A DNA stretch of 64,000 nt. It comes from Sinorhizobium americanum (GTDB lineage: Bacteria; Pseudomonadota; Alphaproteobacteria; Rhizobiales; Rhizobiaceae). The stretch spans positions 35,543 to 99,542 of the forward strand of contig NZ_LNQC01000073.1 in the NCBI RefSeq assembly GCF_001651855.1. Direction: 5' to 3'. Under the pieces are notes generated by a model that worked only from the letters and a program-made list of their open reading frames with translations, searched no databases and was not told where the DNA came from. Both the position numbers and the translations under genes were made by a program. Of the stretch, positions 56,866 to 64,000 are shown one piece after another. Position 1 is the stretch's first letter. Each line of letters begins with the position of its first letter.

Positions 56866-57741
56866 ATGAACACGATCGTGACCACCGACAGTCTCCTTTT
56901 GGTGCGCAACAGCGATGCGGAAAAGCGGCTTCAACTGCTGAAGGAAGCGCTCGCCGCCGATGCGGTCGTTCCCTATCTCGGTCCGGGTCTTCTAAGGCTC
57001 AGCTCTGCGCGGCCGACTGTACCGCACGAGCCGGAAGCCGTCGCGGCGGCACTCAACACGCGGGCGCCAGCCCCCTCCAGAATACGCACCAATATGTGGT
57101 CGGTCGCGCAATTCATCGAACAGCGCCGGCATCGCCGGACGCTTCAAACCTGGATGGCTGATATATTCGCATCGCCGGTGGCACCGACCATTCTGCATGC
57201 CTGGCTCGCAACGCTACCCCTCTCCCTCATCATCGATAGCTGGTACGACGCGACGATGCGGGCGGCCCTTGCCGAGACCGGCCGAACGGACGTGGTTGAG
57301 ATACAAGGCGTCACCAGGGCAACCGGATACGGCGACATCTGGACGAAAGCCTACGATTTGTCCGGAAGGGAAATCGGAACCGGATCAGCGGCAAAGACGG
57401 TTCTCTACACGCCTCACGGCAGCGTCAGGCCGGCGGCAAATTTTCTCGTCTCGGATTCCGACTATGTCGAAGTCCTGACCGAGATCGATATTCAGAGGCC
57501 GATCCCTGAAGCGGTGAAGGAGCGGCGCACCAACAGGGGCTTCTTCTTCCTCGGCTGCCGCTTCAACGACCAGATGCTGCGCACCTACGCCCGACAGATC
57601 ATGAAGCGTTCCAACGGCCCACGCTTCGCGGTGCTCGATGCGGCAGCGCTGACCAACAACGAACGCCGTTTCCTCGCAGCAAGCGCGATTACGCTCATCG
57701 ACATGCCGACGGGCGAGGCTGCGGCTCGGCTTATCGGATGA
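56866..57741 (+). CDS. SIR2-like protein in the nif operon (291 aa)
   Basis: The sequence VVPYLGPGLLRL, LHAWLATLPLSLIIDSWYDA and TVLYTPHGSVRP corresponds to SIR2-2-type NAD-binding folds, with GxGL and the nucleotide-contacting positions visible. Homologues follow nifZ/nifT in several diazotrophs. No role in fixation is established to my knowledge. It begins 40 bp after nifT, so it is probably the last gene of the nifB operon. Confidence 0.78.
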   Translation: MNTIVTTDSLLLVRNSDAEKRLQLLKEALAADAVVPYLGPGLLRLSSARPTVPHEPEAVAAALNTRAPAPSRIRTNMWSVAQFIEQRRHRRTLQTWMADIFASPVAPTILHAWLATLPLSLIIDSWYDATMRAALAETGRTDVVEIQGVTRATGYGDIWTKAYDLSGREIGTGSAAKTVLYTPHGSVRPAANFLVSDSDYVEVLTEIDIQRPIPEAVKERRTNRGFFFLGCRFNDQMLRTYARQIMKRSNGPRFAVLDAAALTNNERRFLAASAITLIDMPTGEAAARLIG

Positions 57742-57888
57742 GGAAAGTGCAGCCAAGGAGTGCTGCGGAGACGAAGCGTCCGTCAGGCGTTCGTCGGGCT
57801 GTCGATACTTGAAGGCAGTCGCAGCCCCATTGCACCGGACGTCGACCATCTCGGCTATTGAGACTAGAAGTGGTGAGAGGATAGCCGG

Positions 57889-58833
57889 CTAGGGAAATCT
57901 GAAACGTCTCATGACCTCACGTGGAGAGGGCATGCGGGATGCCTCCTGAAATAACACGTCTCGCATCCAGAGGCTTGCCTGATCGCTATTGTGAAGCGCC
58001 GGCCATTGGACGGCCTGGTTGAATGCGGGCATTGGCAGCGGAAGTTCTACGATCTGCAGGGGAATAGTTTTTGCGAGCTGATTGACAAGGCGTAAGGGCA
58101 TCGTCGCTATGCGCTCGGTCCCTGAAAGCATGAACGGAACCATGCTAAAGCCCTGCACGACAACCTCGATATGTCTCTTAAGCCCGTGCTCAAGCAAATA
58201 CCATTCCTCAATGGAAGGCGTCCGGGCATTCCCGAACTTCACCACAACATGCCCCATCGACATGTATCTCTCGAATGTAAGTCGCTCTGACAGCTGCTTG
58301 TTCGAGCGGCAGCCTACGCACACGAGAGTTTCCTCGAACAGGGTCGCCTTAGGATGCGCGCGCGACATGAACAATTCCGGAAAGATGAGAAAATCGGCCT
58401 CACCGCGCCGCAGGCATTCATCGTAGTTGTCGGCGAGAGGCAGCAACTCGAAGCAGACGCCGGGCGCCTCCCGGGCAACACGCTTCACGACCTTCTCAAA
58501 AAAGACGAGCGCGGCGTAATCGGAGAGAATGACCTTGAAGCAGCGATCCGATTGGGCCGGGCAAAACGGGTCCCAGGAGATGATGGAGATTTGGATGTTC
58601 AGCAGGGCCTCGCGCACTGCGGGCGCAAGCCGTTCGGCACGCGGGGTCGGAACGAGTTCGCGGCCAACCATGGTAAAAAGATCGTCATTGAAATAGGTGC
58701 GCAACCTGCCGACAGCCGCGCTCATGGCAGGCTGGCTCAGGTTGATGGTGCGTGCCGCCGCCGTGAGATTACGCTCAGCCATCAGGGCGTCGAGTGCGAC
58801 GAGGAGATTTAGATCAAGGCCCTTGAACCGCAT
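57889..58833 (-). CDS. nodD: NodD-family LysR regulator, copy C (314 aa), NodD1-like
   Basis: This copy carries [20 protein letters not shown] and FELLPLADN, the text I associate with NodD1 of the NGR234 group, while copies A and B have [18 protein letters not shown]. The LysR fold, [15 protein letters not shown] and [19 protein letters not shown] are conserved. It is convergent with the nifB operon. No good nod-box half-site is seen upstream. Confidence 0.94.
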   Translation of the reverse strand: MRFKGLDLNLLVALDALMAERNLTAAARTINLSQPAMSAAVGRLRTYFNDDLFTMVGRELVPTPRAERLAPAVREALLNIQISIISWDPFCPAQSDRCFKVILSDYAALVFFEKVVKRVAREAPGVCFELLPLADNYDECLRRGEADFLIFPELFMSRAHPKATLFEETLVCVGCRSNKQLSERLTFERYMSMGHVVVKFGNARTPSIEEWYLLEHGLKRHIEVVVQGFSMVPFMLSGTERIATMPLRLVNQLAKTIPLQIVELPLPMPAFNQAVQWPALHNSDQASLWMRDVLFQEASRMPSPREVMRRFRFP

Positions 58834-60030
58834 GTCTTCATCTACCCGTCGCGAGGTGTCGAGAAGGGTGACGAGGCTTGTTGGCAGGCAAAAGCTTACC
58901 TTCTTCCCAGCGTATCTGCTTCCGACATGGAATTCGTTTTAAGCAAAAGAAATGAAGGGCCATGAGCACGATCGAGCTGACTGCATAGAAGAAATGGGCA
59001 GGTGACGTTAAAGCCGGCTGCAGAGCGGCTTTAGCTCTCGATTGCCGCGTCAGACGCCGGCAAAGCCGCCGGTCTCATCAACCTGCTCCAACTGAGGAGG
59101 CATATTGACCTAGACCTGCAAGCGAAGTTGCGATCGCGAGCACACATTGGCCTGTCGCATGCGCGATTTTGTGCTTCCGGTTCCAAAGACAAAGCATGGT
59201 GAGATGCGGTAGGCCACAGTGCCGAAGCCTCCGACGACGCGCCAAAGTCTTGGACTTGGCGGAGGGGAAGATCAACGACACGACAAGCCCTGTGCCAGCA
59301 GCGCCGGCAAAGAGTCCGAGCGCTCCGGCGATAGCGAGAAGAGCATTGTGATTCATTTCCGTGGCGCCTCGCTTGATGCTCTATGTTGAAATTGAATCAG
59401 AAGTGCACTTTCGAGACCTTGTCGTTCGGGATACCGGAGAACCAAGGATTCGAGCGACACGGCCTGCGCTTGCAGGACATCAGGGGAAAGTTCCGGCGCC
59501 TCAGCATCCCGGCATGCAACTACGGAGCTTGACGACGGTTTCTGAGAAAAAACCAGAGAAAACTCCGCCGCCCTTGGCTGAGTCCGAAGAATAGCCGGCG
59601 TGCAGACGTCGTCGAATTTGAGGACATTCTGGTCGTGCGCAATGACAACGCTGAGCATCGGCATCTTACCCCTGCGGCTTCTCTAAGATGGAGCCTGGTT
59701 CGCCTCCTCCTACCGGTCACGGCCGGCAGGACACGATTGAGGACGCAGCGGATTAAAATCCGCGGCCATCCAGTGTTGGAATCATGCACGACTGGGAGGT
59801 TTGGTCGCGCAGGCGGGCCTCAGTGCCCGGGCTTTCGTCAATGCAGCATTACGCGGTACCGGTAAAATCGATTGTATGGATGGACTCCATTCGCGTTATG
59901 GATGATAAACGCAAGCAGCGACCGCCAGTGCTGAGGAGAACAACGGGGCATTGGAACGCTGCCGACCGCAGATTGTCCCTGAACCGAAAAACGAGAGCAC
60001 CATCGAAAGGCAAATTGCCTGCGTGAAGTC
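58834..60030. other. 1.2-kb region without confident genes
   Basis: A minus-strand frame at 59078-59356 begins with a membrane-like segment (LLAIAGALGLFAGAAGTGLV) but then loses coherence. A frame at 59353-59664 has no recognised family. Probably degraded sequence. Confidence 0.4.
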
Positions 60031-60798
60031 CTATCCGGTTGCGCCGCCGAGCTTTCGACCGCCGCCACCAATGGCCGTTCGAGCATCGCGTAAGCGGCAA
60101 TGCCCAGAAGCGTACCCGATAGTACCGCCGCGGCCATCGCAAACGCTCAATCGAGGTTGAACGTGGCTACGGCCTTTGCCGCCAAGGAGATTGCGAACGT
60201 GGGCCAAAGATAGATTGAATAGGATGCATTGCCGAGAAGGCTCGGGACCCGCAGGCTAGGCACTCGTCCCGCGGCCTCTAACGTCAGCGCGCTGAGGACC
60301 AGCAGCACCGCCAGCGGACCGATCATCCATTCGTCGAACGGCAGATGAAGAATATCCACAAGAGCAAAGCCGCCGAATGCCAAGGCCGTCAGCGCCAGGC
60401 CAAAGACCACGGGGGCATCCTACCCTTCAGCCAGAGCCCGCCTATCATTCCGGCTACGAACTCCAGAAATGACGGCCCGCGTATAGGTCAGCACCACCGC
60501 GTTTTTCGCAGCGGACTTCGAGACCCGCAATCACCAGCAGCAGGAAAAGGCCGACGACAGCCGGCAGACGCCAGTAGATCGGCACGACGCGGCGGATGCG
60601 ATCGGCAATGAACTTCGCGGGGGCCAACGGTCGGCGCTCGCTGATGACCCACATGACGAAGCCGCTGATGACGAAGAAGACATCGGCGCCTGCCGCACCG
60701 ACAGCGAAATGATGCCCGGTCCTCTCGGCAGCGTGAAAGATCACGACAGCGAGGGCGGCGCCGGCCCGCAGATACTGGATCGCCCGGATTGTCCCCAT
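60030..60798 (-). pseudogene. Acyltransferase-3 (ExoZ-like) pseudogene
   Basis: From 60798 the frame reads GTIRAIQYLRAGAALAVVIF and GAAGADVFFVISGFVMWVI, the start of ExoZ/OafA acyltransferases. It breaks near 60550, and later frames give PSLLGNASYSIYLWPTFAIS and LLGIAAYAMLERPLV, the conserved C-terminus. At least two frameshifts are needed. Confidence 0.7.
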
Positions 60799-60891
60799 CG
60801 AAGGCCTCCTAACTGCTATCGCGGCACTCACCCACCACCATATGCGGTGGCTTTCACAGTCCCCCAATGCCCGCGGGCCATCCTTCAACGA

Positions 60892-61239
60892 TCATTGGAT
60901 CGGAAGATTTTGCATCCGAACGGATGCACGTTCGTCCCAGTACGCAAAGGAGATGCGACTTTCGCGCACAGCGAAGACGCCACATCCTCGCCGGCCGGAT
61001 GGATCGCGCCATTCGAGTACTGCGCTACCACCTATTTCGTATATGACCTCTGGAACGCAGGTCATTCCCGCGACCGCGAAATCCTCCTCAAACATTTTCT
61101 GGATTGCAAAGCGACCTTCGACAGAACGCTGCTTTGCTGGAAGGTGCAGGGCATCTTCCCGATATAGTTCTGCGACGGCGATCGCATCACGCCTGTTGAA
61201 GCGTCTAATCCACTCTTCGACCATTTCACGCGGCTTCAT
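60892..61239 (-). CDS. SnoaL/NTF2-like protein (115 aa)
   Basis: The start MKPREMVEEWIRRFNRRDAI at 61239 has GGAAGG upstream. ELYREDALHLPAKQRSVEGR and CGVFAVRESRISFAYWDERA complete a SnoaL_2-type cone fold. The role is unknown. It lies between the acyltransferase pseudogene and nodQ. Confidence 0.7.
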   Translation of the reverse strand: MKPREMVEEWIRRFNRRDAIAVAELYREDALHLPAKQRSVEGRFAIQKMFEEDFAVAGMTCVPEVIYEIGGSAVLEWRDPSGRRGCGVFAVRESRISFAYWDERASVRMQNLPIQ

Positions 61240-61453
61240 AGGGATGTTCCTTCCGCCGGGCAGGATCATCGGAGCACGCTCTGAAAGACGGCTCCTGACA
61301 GTAATAGGAGACACTCAAGAACGCCTCGTCAGTGTTCAAGAACGTTGGTCCCGCACGCCCTAGCAAGACACCTTGGCGCGTGCCGCGTTGACACATCATA
61401 GACTGCCGCTCCCGTATTGAGCGCAATTCGTTCCAAGACTTCGCAAAGGGGCG

Positions 61454-63346
61454 TCATTTCTCCTCCATCCATTGGTCGAGGAATGCCTCGATCTTGAGCG
61501 CAAGGGCGACTCGGTCCTCTTCGACCGTCTTCAGATGCAGGTCCGGATTTTCCGGCGCTTCATAGAGTGAGGAGACGCCGGTGAAATTTGCGATTTTTCC
61601 CGCAAAAGCTTTCTCATAGAGCCCTTTGGGATCGCGGCGCGCGCACTCGTCGATCGGCGTGTCGACGAAGATCTCGATGAACTCGCCCTCTTCCATCAAT
61701 TCGCGCGCCATGCGCCGCTCATCGCGGAATGGCGAAATGAAGGACACGAGCACGATCAGCCCGGCATCGGCCATCAGCTTGGCCACCTCGGCAACGCGGC
61801 GAATGTTCTCGACGCGATCCTCGTCGGTAAAGCCCAGATCCCGATTGAGCCCGTGGCGCACATTGTCGCCGTCGAGCAGATAGGTGTGCTTGCCGCGGGC
61901 ATGCAGGATCCGGTCGAGCGTATTGGCGATCGTCGACTTGCCGGAACCGGAAAGCCCGGTAAACCAGAGCACGGCAGGACGCTGGTTCTTCATTGCGCTG
62001 CGCGCGCTTTTGTTCACTTCGAGTGCATGCCAATGGACGTTGTCGGCGCGGCGGAGCGGGAAGTCGATCATGCCGGCGCCGACGGTGGCGTTTGTCACAC
62101 GGTCGACGAAAATGAAGTTGCCAGTCGCCCTGTTGTCCTTGTAGGCGTCGAAGGCGATGGGTGACTGCGTCGAGATGTTGCAGACGCCGATCTCGTTCAT
62201 CTGTAGCGATTTCGCGGCTTCGCGGACGAGGCTGTTGATGTTCACCTGATGCTTGAGCGTCGTCACCGTTGCGTTGACGCTGTCGGTTTCGGTCCTGAGG
62301 ATGTAGCTCCGCCCCGGGAACATCGGACTTTCATCCAACCAGATCACATGCGCCTGGAACTGGTCGGCCACGTACGGCTGCGCGGCAGCGGGGACCAGCA
62401 TGTTGCCGCGCGAGACATCGACCTCGTCGGCAAGGACGAGTGTGACGGCCTCTCCTTCCCCTGCCGCCTCGCGATTCCCGGCATAGGTCACGATCTCCTT
62501 GACTGTGGATCGCTGGCCGGATTTGGCAATGACCACCGGATCGCCGACGGAGATATGGCCCGATGCAACCTGACCCGCATAGCCGCGAAAGTCCGCATTC
62601 GGCCGCATCACCAGTTGGACTGGAAACCGGAACGGCCGCTCCTTTGCGGGTGGGTCGAGATCCACTGTTTCCAGGTATTCGAGGAGTGCGAGCCCCTTGT
62701 ACCACGGCGTGTTTACCGAGGCCGAGATTACATTGTCGCCATAGCGCGCCGAGATCGGGATCGGCTGGATGCTGACAAAGCCGAGTTCCCTGGCAAAGGC
62801 CAGATAATCGGTTGCGATCTCGTCGAAGACCTGCCGGCGGAAGTCGACGAGATCGATCTTGTTGACCGCCAGCACGACGTGGCGAATGCCGAGCAGCGAG
62901 GCGATATAGGAATGCCGCCGCGTTTGCTGAAGAATGCCCTGGCGGCTGTCGATCAGGATGATGGCGAGATCGGCCGTCGAGGCGCCCGTCACCATGTTGC
63001 GGGTATATTCCTCGTGGCCGGGCGTGTCGGCGACGATGAATTTGCGCTTCGGCGTGGCGAAATAGCGGTAGGCGACGTCAATGGTGATGCCCTGTTCGCG
63101 CTCCGCCTCGAGGCCGTCGAGAAGCAGCGCCAGGTCGATCTCATTGCCGTTCGCCGCCCCGACGCGTCGGAGATTGGCCAATTGATCCTCGAAGATCAGC
63201 TTTGCGTCGTAGAGTAGCCGGCCGATCAGCGTCGACTTGCCGTCGTCGACGGAGCCGCAGGTGATGAACCGAAGGATCGATTTGTTGTCGTGCTCGGCCA
63301 GTTGCGCCTCAATGTCATGCGGCGGTATCGACGGCATATACGACAT
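61454..63346 (-). CDS. nodQ: NodQ/CysNC, sulfate adenylyltransferase subunit 1 and APS kinase (630 aa)
   Basis: The N-terminal GTPase (residues about 23-450) has [21 protein letters not shown] and NKIDLVD. The C-terminal APS kinase has [21 protein letters not shown] and the active-site Ser loop [10 protein letters not shown]. With NodP it makes PAPS for Nod-factor sulfation. The ATG overlaps the preceding gene's TGA. nodH is not in the window. The location in a symbiotic region favours nodQ over housekeeping cysNC. Confidence 0.92.
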   Translation of the reverse strand: MSYMPSIPPHDIEAQLAEHDNKSILRFITCGSVDDGKSTLIGRLLYDAKLIFEDQLANLRRVGAANGNEIDLALLLDGLEAEREQGITIDVAYRYFATPKRKFIVADTPGHEEYTRNMVTGASTADLAIILIDSRQGILQQTRRHSYIASLLGIRHVVLAVNKIDLVDFRRQVFDEIATDYLAFARELGFVSIQPIPISARYGDNVISASVNTPWYKGLALLEYLETVDLDPPAKERPFRFPVQLVMRPNADFRGYAGQVASGHISVGDPVVIAKSGQRSTVKEIVTYAGNREAAGEGEAVTLVLADEVDVSRGNMLVPAAAQPYVADQFQAHVIWLDESPMFPGRSYILRTETDSVNATVTTLKHQVNINSLVREAAKSLQMNEIGVCNISTQSPIAFDAYKDNRATGNFIFVDRVTNATVGAGMIDFPLRRADNVHWHALEVNKSARSAMKNQRPAVLWFTGLSGSGKSTIANTLDRILHARGKHTYLLDGDNVRHGLNRDLGFTDEDRVENIRRVAEVAKLMADAGLIVLVSFISPFRDERRMARELMEEGEFIEIFVDTPIDECARRDPKGLYEKAFAGKIANFTGVSSLYEAPENPDLHLKTVEEDRVALALKIEAFLDQWMEEK

Positions 63347-64000
63347 CAGAAGTACCCCTCACGCTTCTTCTTTTCCATCGCCGCGACTTCGTCAGTGTCG
63401 ATCAGGCGACTGTGCCGCTCCGAGGTGCGTACGGTCATGATCTCCCGCACAATGTCCGGAACCGTGGCAGCCTCGGAGTCGATCGCGCCGGTCAGTGGGT
63501 AACAACCGAGCGTACGGAAGCGGACCATCCGCTCCACGACCTCTTCGCCGGGTTCAAGCGGCATACGGCTGTCGTCGACCATGATCAGCATGCCGCCGCG
63601 GCTCACCACCGGCCGGCGCGCCGCAAAGTAGAGCGGCACGATCGGGATATTCTCCTGATGGATGTATTGCCAGATATCGAACTCGGTCCAATTGGAGAGC
63701 GGGAACACCCGCATCGTCTCACCGGCACCGACGCGGGTGTTGTAGGTCTTCCACATCTCCGGCCGCTGGCGCTTCGGGTCCCAGCCGTGCTGGGCGTTGC
63801 GGATCGAGAACATGCGTTCCTTGGCCCGCGACTTCTCCTCGTCCCGCCGCGCTCCCGCCAAAGCCGCGTCGAAGCCGTATTTCTCGAGGGCCTGCCTCAG
63901 CGCCATCGTCTTCATGACGTGGGTGTGCAGGTTGGACCCATGCGTAAAGGGATTGATACCCTGCTCGACGCCGTCCTGGTTGACATGGACGAGAAGTTTG
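63346..64000 (-). CDS. nodP: NodP/CysD, sulfate adenylyltransferase subunit 2 (partial, N-terminus beyond window)
   Basis: The frame is open to the window edge and contains [40 protein letters not shown] and [16 protein letters not shown], characteristic of the PP-loop ATP sulfurylase subunit. It forms the ATP sulfurylase with NodQ, and its stop overlaps the nodQ start by one base. Confidence 0.93.
   Translation of the reverse strand, partial: KLLVHVNQDGVEQGINPFTHGSNLHTHVMKTMALRQALEKYGFDAALAGARRDEEKSRAKERMFSIRNAQHGWDPKRQRPEMWKTYNTRVGAGETMRVFPLSNWTEFDIWQYIHQENIPIVPLYFAARRPVVSRGGMLIMVDDSRMPLEPGEEVVERMVRFRTLGCYPLTGAIDSEAATVPDIVREIMTVRTSERHSRLIDTDEVAAMEKKKREGYF

Noticed and set aside
62249..63217. 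322-codon plus-strand frame opposite nodQ
   Set aside because: High-GC antisense frame; nodQ on the other strand is certain.

Overview
The window looks like part of the symbiotic plasmid or island of a rhizobium (Ensifer/Sinorhizobium or Rhizobium). It combines Nod-factor genes (nodA, nodN, nodO, three nodD genes, nodPQ), nitrogen-fixation genes (prxS-rpoN2, nifQ, hesB/iscN, nifS, nifV, nifW, fixABCX, nifA, nifB, fdxN, nifZ, nifT) and much decayed, mosaic DNA. From memory the gene content resembles the broad-host-range symbiotic replicons of strains such as BR816, NGR234 and R. etli CFN42, but no search was run. nifHDK, nifEN and nodBC are not in the window.

Layout. 1-4.8 kb: a minus-strand surface-glycan cluster (two left-handed beta-helix acyltransferases and a large capsule/HAD fusion protein). 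4.9-10 kb: pseudogene remnants (RTX, PAS, Fic, prolyl oligopeptidase) around a di-haem cytochrome gene and an amidohydrolase gene. 10.5-16.3 kb: nodD, an AraC regulator, a nodD fragment, a lone nodA, a nod box and nodN. 18.2-21.1 kb: a compact four-gene operon encoding a 31-residue peptide, a ThiF/E1-like enzyme with an N-terminal peptide-binding-like domain, a 2-oxoglutarate/Fe(II) oxygenase and an EamA exporter. This matches the pantocin A gene set and is the most exciting system here. 21-27 kb: repeats, small conserved proteins, phage and IS debris, and a methyltransferase. 27.6-29.8 kb: groESL behind a perfect CIRCE operator. 30-31 kb: a second intact nodD. 31.2-36.5 kb: a P450/ferredoxin/SDR/flavin-oxidoreductase cluster. 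37-39.5 kb: nodO behind a nod box, then a radical SAM/SPASM gene. 39.9-57.7 kb: the nif/fix block. 57.9-58.8 kb: a third nodD. 60-64 kb: an acyltransferase pseudogene, a small SnoaL protein and nodQ-nodP.

How it works together. NodD proteins and flavonoids should act at the two recognisable nod boxes (nodN side and nodO). NifA with RpoN2 should drive prxS-rpoN2, nifQ, hesB-(nifU)-nifSV, fixABCX-nifA and nifB-fdxN-nifZT. Each of these five has a visible TGT-N10-ACA site and a -24/-12 element. The fixABCX/nifA and prxS/rpoN2 arrangements suggest positive feedback. Two nif genes show decay: nifU is a pseudogene that has lost cluster cysteines, and nifV has an Arg in place of the second His of its metal-binding HxH motif.
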